Counted from the stretch's first letter, positions 42,319 through 51,830 are shown. The stretch is DNA of 64,000 nucleotides from Nonomuraea longispora (GCF_004348345.1 NZ_SMJZ01000011.1:1-64000), one strand, 5' to 3'. A program made the numbers and translations. Notes: a model not told the origin generated them from the sequence alone.

Positions 42319-43593
42319 TCACGAGGGGACCGCGTTCAGGCCCGTGCCTGGCTCGTCCGCGCCGCCATCGCGCGTCCCCTCCACCGGCACCACGGCTGCC
42401 TGCGCCACCGGCGCCGTGAGAACTTCCGCCGCCGGGCGGCGGCGCCAGAACGGGAGCGCGACCACCACCATGGCCACCCCCGCGGAGCCGGCCACGGCGA
42501 ACGCCCATGCCGGTCCCGTCCCGTCGATGACGGCTCCCGCGATCGGCGCCGAGACGGCTCCACCCACCAGCAGCGCGGTGCCGTGGAAGCCCATCGCCTC
42601 TCCCCTCGCTCCCGCGGGCACCCAGCGGGTGAGCACGTCGACGGTGGACGAGAGGGACGGCGCGCAGAGCAGGCCCGAGGGAAGCAGTGCCAGGACGAGC
42701 CAGTGCCAGCCGCCGCCCACCAACCCCACGGGAACGGTCAGCAGGCCCATCGCCCCGATGAGGGGCAGCGGCGAGAACCCGCGGGACAGGCCTCCGTACA
42801 GGAAACCGCCGATCAGGGAGGAGACCGACCAGACGGCCACGGCGAGGCCGGCCCACGCTGTCTGGCCGGTGTGCTCCATGGCGGCGACCAGGGCGAGCTC
42901 GGCCCCCGTGAGCACGAACGTGGCCGCCGCGACCGTGCCCAGCAGGGCCACGAACGCCGGCGTGACCCACTGCCGCCTGGGCACCCCGACCGCCGGCTCC
43001 GCGCTTTCGCCGGCCGAGCGGGTGGGCGGATTGAACACGATGAGCCCCACGCCCGCGGTCGTCACCCCGACCCCGATGGCGGCCATCGTCGGGCCGCTGC
43101 CGAGCGTCGTGACGCCGGCCACCGCGAGCGCGGGACCCGTCATGTAGGACAGCTCGACCAGCATCGAGTCGAGCGCGAAGCCGCTGCGCCGCTGGGCCTC
43201 GGGCACCATGGCGGCCAGGCACTGGCGCGTCACGCTGAACACCGGCAGCGCCAGCAGCCCCGCCACCGCCGCCGCCACGAGCAGAACGGGGAACGGCAGC
43301 GCCCACGCGCACGCCCAGAACGCCGCCTGCGCCACGGTGGTGACGGTGACCACGGGACGCAGCCCGTGCCTGTCGACGAACCTGCCCGCCAGCGGCGAGC
43401 CGACCGCCATGCCGACCGTGCTGGCCATCGTGACCAGCCCGGCGCGGGCGAAGCCCAGGTCCAGCGTCGTGGCGACGTGCAGGGTCAGCGTTAGGCCCAC
43501 CGCCGTGGACGGGATGCGCGCCAACAGCCCCACCAGCAGCAACGTGGGGACACCCGGAATCGCGAACAGCCGCCGGTAAGGGTCGAGAGCCAT
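42319..43593 (-). CDS. MFS transporter
   Basis: 424 residues with about 12 membrane segments. GSPLAGRFVDRHGLRPVVTV is MFS motif A; VELSYMTGPALAVAGVTTLG and the RWVPAGARGEAMGFHGTALL loop are typical of small sugar-efflux-like MFS proteins (SET/YbfB-like). Substrate unknown. ATG 43593 has GGAGGT ~10 nt upstream. Divergent from panB. Confidence 0.88.
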   Translation of the reverse strand: MALDPYRRLFAIPGVPTLLLVGLLARIPSTAVGLTLTLHVATTLDLGFARAGLVTMASTVGMAVGSPLAGRFVDRHGLRPVVTVTTVAQAAFWACAWALPFPVLLVAAAVAGLLALPVFSVTRQCLAAMVPEAQRRSGFALDSMLVELSYMTGPALAVAGVTTLGSGPTMAAIGVGVTTAGVGLIVFNPPTRSAGESAEPAVGVPRRQWVTPAFVALLGTVAAATFVLTGAELALVAAMEHTGQTAWAGLAVAVWSVSSLIGGFLYGGLSRGFSPLPLIGAMGLLTVPVGLVGGGWHWLVLALLPSGLLCAPSLSSTVDVLTRWVPAGARGEAMGFHGTALLVGGAVSAPIAGAVIDGTGPAWAFAVAGSAGVAMVVVALPFWRRRPAAEVLTAPVAQAAVVPVEGTRDGGADEPGTGLNAVPS

Positions 43594-43728
43594 GATGTTC
43601 GTTACCTCCGCGGTGATTCTCGCAAGAGGCACCGACAGTTCCGCCACCGGTTTTCCGCACATGCCATCATCGGAGGAGTCCGGGTACGCCACAGGGGCGC
43701 CTCGAGACCCTTCCTGGAGTGATGACAC

Positions 43729-44559
43729 ATGTCCTCTTCGACCACGCTGTACGGCGGCGCCGCCGGGCGCCGCGTCACCGTCCGCGACCTCGCCGCCGCC
43801 AAGGAGCGCGGAGAGCGGTGGCCCATGGTCACCGCCTACGACGCCATGACGGCGAGGGTGTTCGACGCGGCGGGCATCCCGGTCCTGCTGGTGGGCGACT
43901 CGGCGGCCATGGTCGTCTACGGCCACGACTCCACGCTGCCCGTCACGGTCGACGACCTGATGCCTCTCACGGCGGCCGTCGTACGCGGCTCGTCGCGCGC
44001 GCTGGTGGTCGCCGATCTGCCGTTCGGGTCGTACCAGTCCTCACCGGGGCAGGCGCTCGAGACGGCGGCGCGCTTCATGAAGGAGGCGGGCGCGCACGCG
44101 GTCAAGCTGGAGGGCGGCCGCCGGATCGTGCCCCAGGTCGCGGCGCTGGTCGCGGCGGGCATACCGGTCATGGCGCACCTGGGCCTGACGCCGCAGTCGG
44201 TCAACGTCATGGGCGGCTACCGCGTGCAGGGGCGCGGTCAGGCGGGCGACGAGCTCATGTCGGACGCCAAGGACCTGGAGGGTGCCGGGGCGTTCTCGGT
44301 GGTGCTGGAGTGCGTGCCGGCCGACCTGGCGCAGCGGGTGACGACGTCGCTCGCGATCCCGGCGATCGGCATCGGGGCGGGCCCGTCGACGGACGCGCAG
44401 GTGCTGGTGTGGCAGGACCTCATGGGGCTGACGCCTCGTCCGGCCAAGTTCGTCAAGCAGTACGCGGACATGGCGGGCGAGATGGACCGCGCCGTACGCG
44501 CCTTCGCCGCCGACGTCACCTCCGGCGCCTTCCCCGCGCCCGAGCACACCTACCGCTGA
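43729..44559 (+). CDS. panB: 3-methyl-2-oxobutanoate hydroxymethyltransferase
   Basis: 276 residues. First enzyme of pantothenate synthesis: adds a hydroxymethyl group from methylene-THF to alpha-ketoisovalerate. Blocks [80 protein letters not shown] and [19 protein letters not shown] are all intact, including metal-binding Asp/Glu residues. Decamer in the cytosol. Followed by a strong hairpin. Confidence 0.97.
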   Translation: MSSSTTLYGGAAGRRVTVRDLAAAKERGERWPMVTAYDAMTARVFDAAGIPVLLVGDSAAMVVYGHDSTLPVTVDDLMPLTAAVVRGSSRALVVADLPFGSYQSSPGQALETAARFMKEAGAHAVKLEGGRRIVPQVAALVAAGIPVMAHLGLTPQSVNVMGGYRVQGRGQAGDELMSDAKDLEGAGAFSVVLECVPADLAQRVTTSLAIPAIGIGAGPSTDAQVLVWQDLMGLTPRPAKFVKQYADMAGEMDRAVRAFAADVTSGAFPAPEHTYR

Positions 44560-44575
44560 CCGCCCCGCACCGGCC

Positions 44576-44604
44576 ACCCCGGCGGGCCACGGGTCCGCCG
44601 GGGT
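44576..44604 (+). terminator. Hairpin terminator after panB
   Basis: ACCCCGGCGG (44576-44585) pairs with CCGCCGGGGT (44595-44604): perfect 10-bp stem, 9-nt loop, 17 bp after the panB stop. It also lies before the 3' end of the convergent dehydratase gene. Confidence 0.72.
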
Positions 44605-44679
44605 AACGCCGGACGTGGACACCCGTCCGCGAGGGAGCGCGCGTCCGGTGACGGAGCACCGGGCCTCGCGCGGCCGGTG

Positions 44680-45630
44680 TCAGGTGGTCAGGGTCGCGGG
44701 ATCGGTGTTGGAGCCGCAGACGACGACCGCCACCCGCTCCCCCGGGCTCGGCGTGCAGACGCCCGACAACACCGCCGCGTACGCCGCCGCGCCGGCGGGC
44801 TCGGCTGCGATCCGGTGCCGCTGCCAGAGGGTACGGCGGGCGGCCATGATCGCCTCGTCGGTCACGAGGGCGCTCTCGACCCTGGGCCCGGAGAGGATCT
44901 CGAAGGCCAGGCCGCCGATCGTGCTGGCACCCAGCGCGTCGGCCCCCACCCCGCTCACCTCGACGGGAACCGGGCGACCTGCCTCAAGCGCCGCCCGCAG
45001 GGTCGGGATCCGCTCGGGTTCCACGGCGACGATCCGCGGCCCCGCTCCGGAGACGCCCGCCACCGGTCCCGGGGAACCCACCGTGCCCAGGGTGATGCCG
45101 GCGGCGAAGCCGCCGCCCCCGACGGCCACCACCACGGTGTCCACACCGCCGGTCTGCTCCACGATCTCCAGCCCGGTGGTCCCCTGCCCGGCGATCACCT
45201 CGGGCTGGTCGTAGGCGTGCACTGTCAGCGCGCCGGTCTCGGCGGCGCGTTTGGCGGCGGCCTCGGCTGCCTCGGAGTAGATGGCGCCGGTCTGCGTGAT
45301 GTGCGCCCCCAGTTCCTTCAGCCCGGCCACCTTCACCGGGCTGGTCACCTCGGGCACGAAGATCTCGGCCCGCACGCCCAGCTCCCGGGCCGCGTACGCC
45401 ACGGCCAGCCCGTGGTTGCCGCCGCTGGCCGCGATCACGCCGCCGTCGGGCAGCTCGCCGGCCGACAGGATGCGGTTGAAAGCCCCGCGTACCTTGAAGG
45501 AGCCCGAGTGCTGGAGCAGTTCGAGCTTGAGGAACAGTCCGGGCGAGATCTCGAGCACCGGGGTGCGCAGCGCCAGGCCGCCGATCCTGCCGGCGGCGGC
45601 CCGCACGTCCTCATGGGAGACTGTGGTCAC
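44680..45630 (-). CDS. Threonine/serine dehydratase-like PLP enzyme
   Basis: 316 residues, fold type II. PLP Lys in QHSGSFKVRGAFNR, Asn-loop AASGGNHGLAVAYAARELGV and the phosphate loop VVVAVGGGGFAAGITLGTVG. No C-terminal ACT domain, so probably catabolic or a racemase/dehydratase without allosteric control. GTG start at 45630. Same strand as, and 43 bp upstream in coordinate from, the gamma-synthase-like gene end, so likely part of the same sulfur/hydroxy-amino-acid transcription unit. Confidence 0.9.
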   Translation of the reverse strand: MTTVSHEDVRAAAGRIGGLALRTPVLEISPGLFLKLELLQHSGSFKVRGAFNRILSAGELPDGGVIAASGGNHGLAVAYAARELGVRAEIFVPEVTSPVKVAGLKELGAHITQTGAIYSEAAEAAAKRAAETGALTVHAYDQPEVIAGQGTTGLEIVEQTGGVDTVVVAVGGGGFAAGITLGTVGSPGPVAGVSGAGPRIVAVEPERIPTLRAALEAGRPVPVEVSGVGADALGASTIGGLAFEILSGPRVESALVTDEAIMAARRTLWQRHRIAAEPAGAAAYAAVLSGVCTPSPGERVAVVVCGSNTDPATLTT

Positions 45631-45673
45631 GTCGTCCTCTCATTCATGACATACCTGGTCGTAGCACCCGACA

Positions 45674-46846
45674 CTATGGCAGCGCCTGGGAGATGTCGGA
45701 CCACAGGTCGTCCGGGTGCTCGATGCCGGCCGCGATGCGCACCGTGCCCTCGCCGATGCCGCTGCGGGCCAGTTCCTCGGGGCCGAGTGACCGGTGCGAG
45801 GTGGAGGCGGGGTGCAGGATGAGCGTCTCGACGCCGCCCAGCGAGGGGGCGAGCAGCGCCAGGCGTACGGAGCTCATGAACTTCTCCCCTGCCGCGCGCC
45901 CGCCGGCCAGGTCGAACGCGAACACCCCGCCGAACCCCGGCAGCAGCTTGCCCGCCAGCTCGTACGAGGGATGCGAGGCGAGCCCCGGCCAGTGCACGGC
46001 CGTCACGGCGGGGTGCTCGGCGAGCCGGACGGCCAGGTGGTGGGCGTTGGAGCAGTGGCGTTCCATGCGCAGCCCCAGCGTCTGCAGCCCGCGCAGCGTC
46101 AGCCAGGCCGCGAACGGGTCGGCCGAGGCCCCGAGCTCGACCGAGAAGTGCCACACCTTCTCGTAGAGCGCGGCGTCGGCGAAGACGGCGAGCCCGCCGA
46201 CCACGTCGGTGTGCCCGGACAGATATTTGGTCGTGGAATGCACCACGATGTCCGCGCCGTGCTCGATCGGCCGGCAGAGCATGGCCGTGGCGAACGTGTT
46301 GTCGACCACGGACAGGACGCCGAGCTCGCGGGCCACCGCGCACATGCCCGGCAGGTCGGCCACGAGCGTCATCGGGTTGCTGATCGTCTCCAGGTGGACG
46401 AGCCTGGTCTCCGGCCGTACGGCGGCGCGCAGGGCGCCGGGGTCGTTCTCCGGCACGTACGTCACCGTGATGCCGAACCGGCCGGTCAGCTCGTTGAGCA
46501 TGGCGGCGGTCCCCCCGTACAACGATCGCTGGGCCACGATGTGGTCGCCGGGCTTGAGCAGGCCGAGCAGGACGGTGTTGATCGCACCCATGCCCGACCC
46601 GGTGGCCACGGCTCCCGCGCCGCCTTCGAGCCCGGAGACGGCCAGCTCCAGGGAGCGGACGGTGGGATTGGTGTAGCGCCCGTAGACGTACGCGCCGTCG
46701 GGGCGGCCCATCGACGCGGCCATCACGGCCGGGTCCTCGAACACGAACCCCGAGGTCTGGTAGATGGGAACGCTGATCGGACGGCTGCCCTCGACGGCCG
46801 GCTGAGGCGGGTGCACGGCCCGCGTTTCAGGGCGGAATTCGCTCAT
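45674..46846 (-). CDS. Cys/Met metabolism PLP enzyme (cystathionine gamma-synthase/lyase type)
   Basis: 390 residues from ATG 46846. Fold type I trans-sulfuration enzyme: VYGRYTNPTVRSLELAVSGL, GSGMGAINTVLLGLLKPGDH, VVDNTFATAMLCRPIEHGAD and the PLP-lysine block VVHSTTKYLSGHTDVVGGL. The C-terminal LAPSLGGVETLILHPASTSH matches the family. Whether it acts as synthase, lyase or methionine gamma-lyase is not decidable. A GTG at 46864 could extend it six residues. Divergent from a MocR regulator, 42 bp away. Confidence 0.9.
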   Translation of the reverse strand: MSEFRPETRAVHPPQPAVEGSRPISVPIYQTSGFVFEDPAVMAASMGRPDGAYVYGRYTNPTVRSLELAVSGLEGGAGAVATGSGMGAINTVLLGLLKPGDHIVAQRSLYGGTAAMLNELTGRFGITVTYVPENDPGALRAAVRPETRLVHLETISNPMTLVADLPGMCAVARELGVLSVVDNTFATAMLCRPIEHGADIVVHSTTKYLSGHTDVVGGLAVFADAALYEKVWHFSVELGASADPFAAWLTLRGLQTLGLRMERHCSNAHHLAVRLAEHPAVTAVHWPGLASHPSYELAGKLLPGFGGVFAFDLAGGRAAGEKFMSSVRLALLAPSLGGVETLILHPASTSHRSLGPEELARSGIGEGTVRIAAGIEHPDDLWSDISQALP

Positions 46847-46882
46847 GGGCCAAGGATCGCTCACAAATGAGACTCACCGTGA

Positions 46883-46921
46883 GGGCCAATGCCACAGAAT
46901 TGGTCCATGAATGGGGCCAAT
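46883..46921. promoter_or_regulatory. Three ATTGGtCC-type half-sites at the MocR start
   Basis: GGGCCAAT (46883-46890), ATTGGTCC (46899-46906, reverse orientation, 7/8 match) and GGGCCAAT (46914-46921). Inverted pairs flank and overlap both candidate start codons of the MocR gene and the promoter of the divergent gamma-synthase-like gene. Probable autoregulatory operator; binding inferred. Confidence 0.6.
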
Positions 46922-48337
46922 CACGATGACCTGGTCGACCTGCTGGGCCGCTGGGCGTCGGGGCGCGGGCCGCTGTACCTGCTGCTCGCCACCAGACTGC
47001 GGGAACTGATCGACGACGGCGTCGTGCCGCCAGACGAGCCGCTCCCGCCGGACCGCGTGCTCGCCAGGCGGCTGGCGGTGGGCCGGGGCACCGTGGTGGC
47101 GGCGTACGACCTGCTGCAGCAGGAAGGGCTCGTCGTGCGCCGGCAGGGCAGCGGCACCCGCGTGGCCGCACTCGGCCTGCCCGCGACGCGCTCGGCAGAC
47201 GGAGTGGCGGCCAACCCGCTGCTGCTGCACCTCCTGCACCCGCCGGACAGCGTGCAACTGCTCACGTGCGCCGCGCCGCCCGACCCGCCGGAGGCGATGT
47301 TCGAGGCGTACGCGGAGGCCGGGGCGAGGCTGGCGGGCACCCGCTCCATGGGGTACCGGCCGGCCGGGGAGCCCGCCCTGCGGGAGGCGCTGGCCACGTA
47401 CTACACCGGGCGCGGCGTGCCGACGACGCCCGAGGAGATCATCGTGACGACAGGCGCGCAGCAGGCGCTCACCCTGCTCGCCGGGCTGCTGCTGGCCCCC
47501 GGGGACACCGTGCTGGCCGAGACGCCCACGTACCCGGGCGCTCTGGAGGGCTTCAGGCAGGCGGCGGCGGCCATCAGGCCGGTGACGGCGGAGCAGGCGG
47601 ACGCTTCCATGCGCGAGCGTCCCGCGCTGGCGTACTTCGTCCCCACGGCCCGCAACCCGGACGGCGCGGTCATGGATTGTCCGGCGCGCAGGCGGCTGGC
47701 CGCGCTGGCCGCGGAGCACGACGTGCCGCTGATCGACGACGAGGCCCGCGCCGAGCTGTGCTTCTCGGGCGAGACGCCGCCGCCGCTGGCGGCGTACGGA
47801 CGGGGCGAGCAGGTCATCACGGTCGGCTCCCTGAGCAAGCTCGTCTGGGGCGGCATGCGCGTGGGCTGGATCCGCGCGGCGGCGCCGCTGGTGGCGCGGC
47901 TGTCCAGGCTGCGGGCCGTACGCGACCTCGGCGGCGAGGTCTTCAGCCAGCTCGCCGCCGTCGCCCTGCTCCGCCGCCTCGACGAGGTACGCGCCGCGCG
48001 GGTGCGCACGTCCCGCCGGCTGCACGACCATCTCTGCGCCGGGCTGCGCGAGCGCCTGCCGTCGTGGACGTTGGAGCCCGCGCTCGGCGGCCAGACCCTC
48101 TGGGTAAGCATCCCGCGCGGTGACGCCGGCTCGTTCGCCCAGGTCGCGCTCCGTCACGGGGTCGCGGTGGCGCCCGGCCGGTCGTTCGACCCCGCGGGCG
48201 GGCACGCCGGCCACATGCGGCTGCACTTCCTGCTCCCCGAGGACGAGCTTTCGCGGGCGGTGAACAACCTGGCCGCGGCCTGGGCCGTCTACGACGGGTC
48301 GGACAAATCGGGCTCCCGTCGGGCCCTGGTCGTCTGA
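46889..48337 (+). CDS. MocR/PdxR-type regulator (GntR HTH + aminotransferase domain)
   Basis: 482 residues from ATG 46889 (GAGG 4-5 nt upstream) or 476 from ATG 46907. Winged helix in the first ~85 residues (PLYLLLATRLRELIDDGVVP, LPPDRVLARRLAVGRGTVVA). Aminotransferase domain with VTTGAQQALTLLAGLLLAPG, VPLIDDEARAELCF and the PLP-lysine block VGSLSKLVWGGMRVGWIR. Divergent from the gamma-synthase-like gene, its likely target, and 12 bp upstream of the hydrolase gene, which it may also control. Confidence 0.93.
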   Translation: MPQNWSMNGANHDDLVDLLGRWASGRGPLYLLLATRLRELIDDGVVPPDEPLPPDRVLARRLAVGRGTVVAAYDLLQQEGLVVRRQGSGTRVAALGLPATRSADGVAANPLLLHLLHPPDSVQLLTCAAPPDPPEAMFEAYAEAGARLAGTRSMGYRPAGEPALREALATYYTGRGVPTTPEEIIVTTGAQQALTLLAGLLLAPGDTVLAETPTYPGALEGFRQAAAAIRPVTAEQADASMRERPALAYFVPTARNPDGAVMDCPARRRLAALAAEHDVPLIDDEARAELCFSGETPPPLAAYGRGEQVITVGSLSKLVWGGMRVGWIRAAAPLVARLSRLRAVRDLGGEVFSQLAAVALLRRLDEVRAARVRTSRRLHDHLCAGLRERLPSWTLEPALGGQTLWVSIPRGDAGSFAQVALRHGVAVAPGRSFDPAGGHAGHMRLHFLLPEDELSRAVNNLAAAWAVYDGSDKSGSRRALVV

Positions 48338-48349
48338 CAGGGTGGGCTC

Positions 48350-49036
48350 ATGGATTCAACCTTCGTACTCGTGCACAGCCCTTCCGTCGGGCCCTCGACG
48401 TGGGCTCCCGTGGCCGAGTCGCTGGAACGCCGCGGGCACGCGGCGGTGGTGCCCGACCTGACCGGCGTGACCGCGGGAGAGGCGCCCTACTGGCCGCGCG
48501 TGGTGGAGACGGTGCGCGCGGCCACTCCCGCCACCCGCGTGGTGCTCGCCGGGCACAGCAACGCCGGGCTCTTCCTGCCGTTGATCAAGGAAGGGCTCGA
48601 CGGGCGGGTGGTGGCCTGCGTGTTCGTCGACGCGCACCTCCCGCCGCGCGACGGGCTGGTCAAGGCCGCCGACGACGGCTTCCTGCCGTTCCTGCGCGAT
48701 CTGGCGGGCCCCGACGGCATGTTGCCGCGCTGGACCGACTGGTGGGACGAGGAGGACGTCGTGGCCCTGCTGCCCGACCCCGCGACGCGCGTGCGGGTGG
48801 CGGCCGAGCAGCCCCGGCTGCCGCTCGACTACTACACGCAGTCCCTGCCGGTGCCCACCGGGTGGGACGACGTCAGGTGCTCCATGTTGTGGTACGGCCC
48901 GCCGTACGACACGGTCGCCGAGGAGGCCGCGCGGCGCGGCTGGCCCGTGACCCGGCTGCCCGGTCAGCACCTGCACCAGGTGATCGATCCGGAGGGTGTC
49001 ACCGACGCGCTGCTCAAGTTGTCCGGGAAGTCGTGA
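48350..49036 (+). CDS. Alpha/beta hydrolase
   Basis: 228 residues. Opening FVLVHSPSVGPSTWAPVAES is the oxyanion region, the nucleophile elbow is VLAGHSNAGLFLP (Ser) and GQHLHQVIDPEGV near the end provides the His. Small cap domain, no signal peptide. Esterase-like; substrate unknown. Follows the MocR gene by 12 bp and precedes an ABC exporter. Confidence 0.88.
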   Translation: MDSTFVLVHSPSVGPSTWAPVAESLERRGHAAVVPDLTGVTAGEAPYWPRVVETVRAATPATRVVLAGHSNAGLFLPLIKEGLDGRVVACVFVDAHLPPRDGLVKAADDGFLPFLRDLAGPDGMLPRWTDWWDEEDVVALLPDPATRVRVAAEQPRLPLDYYTQSLPVPTGWDDVRCSMLWYGPPYDTVAEEAARRGWPVTRLPGQHLHQVIDPEGVTDALLKLSGKS

Positions 49037-49081
49037 ATTCTTCACTGCCGTCCGTGATCGCGCCCCGCGATAGTCGGACCC

Positions 49082-49969
49082 ATGAGAGCGATAGAAGTCA
49101 GCGGGCTCAGCAAGAGCCACCAGGGTTTCCCCGCGGTCAGGGACGTCTCGTTCGAGGTCGCCGAGGGCACGGTCTTCGCGCTGCTCGGCAGGAACGGCGC
49201 GGGCAAGACCACGACGGTCGAGGTGCTCGCCGGCTTCCAGCGCGCCGGCAGCGGCACCGTGCGGGTGCTCGGCCTCGACCCCTGGTCCGACAGGGCGGCC
49301 CTGCGTCAGCGCGTCGGGATCATGTTGCAGGAGGCCGGGTTCTTCCCTGAGCTGACGGTCGCCCAGACCGTCGGCATCTGGCGCGACTTCACCGCCGCGC
49401 CGCGCCCGCGCGACGAGGCGCTGGAGCTGGCCGGGCTGGAGGACCGGTCGGGCACGCGGGTGCGCCAGCTCTCGGGCGGCGAGAAGCGCAGGCTCGACCT
49501 CGCGCTCGCCCTGCTGGGCCGCCCCGACGTGCTGTTCCTCGACGAGCCGACGACCGGCATGGACCCCGAGGCGCGGTCGAGGACCTGGGAGGTGGTCCGC
49601 GACCTGGCCGGTCAGGGCACCACGGTCCTGCTGACGACCCACTACCTGGAGGAGGCGCAGCGCCTGGCCTCCGCCCTCGCCGTCATGGACCAGGGCGAGA
49701 TCGTGGCCTCCGGCGGGATGGCGGAGACGCTCGCGGCGCGGCGCGGGCGGGTGGCGTTCCGGATGCCCGCCGAGGTCCGTCCCGCGGACCTGCCGCTGGC
49801 GGTCACCCTGGAGGGCGACCTCGCCGTCTGCCGGGCCGAGGATCCCGATCTCGCCGCGCAGACGCTCCTCAGCTGGGCGGCGGCGCGCGGCGTGCGCCTG
49901 GCCGGCTTGGAGGTCCGTACGGCCACCCTCGAAGACCTCTTCCTCGACCTGTCCAGGAGCGCCCGATGA
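49082..49969 (+). CDS. ABC exporter ATP-binding subunit
   Basis: 295 residues, DrrA/NatA type. Walker A GRNGAGKTTTVEVLAGF, signature QLSGGEKRRLDLALALLG, Walker B DVLFLDEPTTGMDPEARS and H-loop LLTTHYLEEAQRL. The C-terminal DUF4162-like region is present. Pairs with the permease encoded next (ATGA overlap). Confidence 0.95.
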   Translation: MRAIEVSGLSKSHQGFPAVRDVSFEVAEGTVFALLGRNGAGKTTTVEVLAGFQRAGSGTVRVLGLDPWSDRAALRQRVGIMLQEAGFFPELTVAQTVGIWRDFTAAPRPRDEALELAGLEDRSGTRVRQLSGGEKRRLDLALALLGRPDVLFLDEPTTGMDPEARSRTWEVVRDLAGQGTTVLLTTHYLEEAQRLASALAVMDQGEIVASGGMAETLAARRGRVAFRMPAEVRPADLPLAVTLEGDLAVCRAEDPDLAAQTLLSWAAARGVRLAGLEVRTATLEDLFLDLSRSAR

Positions 49970-50025
49970 CCAGCCCGATGACCAGCCCGATGACCGGCCC
50001 GATGACCGGCCCGATGACCGGCCCG
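49966..50025 (+). repeat. 12-bp tandem repeat at the permease start
   Basis: Five copies of ATGACC(A/G)GCCCG, each beginning with an in-frame ATG: two with A, then three with G. Copy number changes would alter the N-terminus by four residues and add or remove a start codon. Confidence 0.95.
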
Positions 50026-50739
50026 AGGAACATGGCCGCCACCTGCCGTCTCGCCACCCGCCTGTTCTGGCGGGACAAGTCCATGGTGTTCGCCTCTGTG
50101 GTCACCCCCGTCGGGCTGGCCGTCGGGATGCCCGCCCTCATGCGGAACGTGACCGGCGTCGCCGCGGCCACCCACGTTTTCCAGGGCGCGCTCGCGCTGC
50201 TGCTGGCGATCACCGCGTTCATGAACGTCACCGTCGTCCTGGCCGGCCGCCGCGACCAGCTCGTGCTGAAACGGCTGCGGGCGAGCCGGCTGACCGACGC
50301 GCAGATCCTCACCGGCCAGATCGCCGGCACGGCGACCCAGACCGTGATCGTGACCGTGTCGTGCACGCTGGCCGTGCACCTCGTGGCGGATGTTCCGCTG
50401 CCGGCCGACCCCGTCGGCTTCGCCGCCGTCGTGATCGCAGGCTCGGCCGTGTTGTCCCTGCTCGGCGCCGCGTACACGGCCGCCGTCCCGCGCGCGGAGC
50501 TGGCGGCGGCGTTCACCACGCCGGTGTTCCTGGTGGCGGGCGTCTCCGCGGGCGCGATGGGCCCCATCCCGCTGCCCTCGTGGCTGCCTCCCGTGCTCGA
50601 CCTGCTGCCGACCACGGCCGTCGTCGACGCCGTCAGGACCGGCGAGCTCGTCGTCCCCCTGCTGATCCTGGCCGGATGGACGCTGGCCGGGCTGGCCGCG
50701 ATCCGGCTGTGGTTCCGCTGGGAACCCCGCAGGTCATAA
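49966..50739 (+). CDS. ABC-2 type permease
   Basis: 257 residues, about six membrane segments (VFASVVTPVGLAVGMPALM, FQGALALLLAITAFMNVTVV, TQTVIVTVSCTLAVHLVADV). LVLKRLRASRLTDAQILTGQ is the conserved loop of the NatB/DrrB class. The N-terminus MTSPMTSPMTGPMTGPMTGP is a 12-bp repeat that supplies five alternative in-frame ATGs; the true start could be any of them or the ATG before AATCRLATRLF. Coupled to its ATPase. Confidence 0.92.
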   Translation: MTSPMTSPMTGPMTGPMTGPRNMAATCRLATRLFWRDKSMVFASVVTPVGLAVGMPALMRNVTGVAAATHVFQGALALLLAITAFMNVTVVLAGRRDQLVLKRLRASRLTDAQILTGQIAGTATQTVIVTVSCTLAVHLVADVPLPADPVGFAAVVIAGSAVLSLLGAAYTAAVPRAELAAAFTTPVFLVAGVSAGAMGPIPLPSWLPPVLDLLPTTAVVDAVRTGELVVPLLILAGWTLAGLAAIRLWFRWEPRRS

Positions 50740-50747
50740 TCGTCACC

Positions 50748-51830
50748 GTGACCTCGTCAACCGCCAGGCGGCTCGCGACCGGGCTGATCGTCGGCGTCTC
50801 ATGCGCCTACACGATGATCGCGCTGCTCTACTTCCAGCACGGCGCGGTCTACGGCGTGCTGGCCACCATGGCGATCAGCGCCGTCATCACCACCTACTCC
50901 CTCAACATGCGGGCGGCGCTGCGCGATGCGCGCCCGCCGCTCTTCCCTGCCACGCTCGTGCTCCAGGTGGTCGCGACGTACCTGCCGGAGCTGCTGCCGG
51001 GCGGCTGGTCGGCCGTGGCGGCCCCGCTGCTGGCCGGGAGCCTGCTGGTGTACCTGCCGCTGCGCTGGGGCGGCGCGCTGGTGGGGCTCATGATGGTCTA
51101 CGAGGGTGCCGCGTTGTCCGTGTCCGGTGCGGTGCCGGTGATCGTCGCCTTCTACGTGATCACCGTGCCGACCACGGGGGCGATGACGTACGCGCTGGTG
51201 CGGTTCGTCCGGGTGACGGCCGAGCTGGAGGCGGCCAGGGCCGAGCTGGCGGAGGCCGCGGTGATGAAGGAACGCCTGCGCATCTCCCGCGATCTGCACG
51301 ACGGGCTCGGCCGCAGCCTCACCGCGATCGCGCTCAAGGGCGACCTGGCCGTCCGCCTCATGGAGGGCGATCCCGGCCAAGCCCGCTCGGAGGTGGGCGA
51401 GCTGGTTCTGGTGGCCAGGGAGGCGGCCAAGGACGTACGGCAGGTGGCCAAGGGCTACCGGGCGCTGTCGCTGACCGGCGAGGTCGACAGGGCGGTGGCG
51501 CTGCTGGAGTCGTCCGGGGTGGACGCGCAGGCGCACCTGGCCGACGTGCCGCTCCCCCGGCGGTCCGAGGAGGCGCTGTCGTGGGCGGTGCGCGAAGGGG
51601 TCACCAACGTCCTGCGCCACAGCCGGGCCACGACCTGCACGATCACGACGTCGCTGCACGACACGACACTCCGTCTCGAGGTGGCGAACGACGGCGCGCT
51701 CACCGGCTCGCGCCCGGCCGGCGGCGGGCTCACGGGCCTGGCGGAGCGGGCCGCGCAGGCCGGCGGCTCCTGCGCCGCCGCCCCGACGGGCGCGGGAGGT
51801 TGGCTGCTGGCCGTGGAGGTGGCGACGTGA
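50748..51830 (+). CDS. Sensor histidine kinase (HisKA_3, DesK-like)
   Basis: 360 residues. Five to six N-terminal membrane segments (GLIVGVSCAYTMIALLYFQH to FYVITVPTTGAMTYALVRFV), a coiled stretch, the phospho-accepting helix MKERLRISRDLHDGLGRSLT (His of RDLHDGLG), and an ATPase domain with VREGVTNVLRHSRATTC (N box). A G box is represented by GGGLTGLAERAAQAGG. Probably membrane-fluidity or cell-envelope stress sensing, by analogy with DesK. Overlaps its response regulator by 4 bp (GTGA). Start GTG 50748, 8 bp after the permease stop. Confidence 0.93.
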   Translation: MTSSTARRLATGLIVGVSCAYTMIALLYFQHGAVYGVLATMAISAVITTYSLNMRAALRDARPPLFPATLVLQVVATYLPELLPGGWSAVAAPLLAGSLLVYLPLRWGGALVGLMMVYEGAALSVSGAVPVIVAFYVITVPTTGAMTYALVRFVRVTAELEAARAELAEAAVMKERLRISRDLHDGLGRSLTAIALKGDLAVRLMEGDPGQARSEVGELVLVAREAAKDVRQVAKGYRALSLTGEVDRAVALLESSGVDAQAHLADVPLPRRSEEALSWAVREGVTNVLRHSRATTCTITTSLHDTTLRLEVANDGALTGSRPAGGGLTGLAERAAQAGGSCAAAPTGAGGWLLAVEVAT

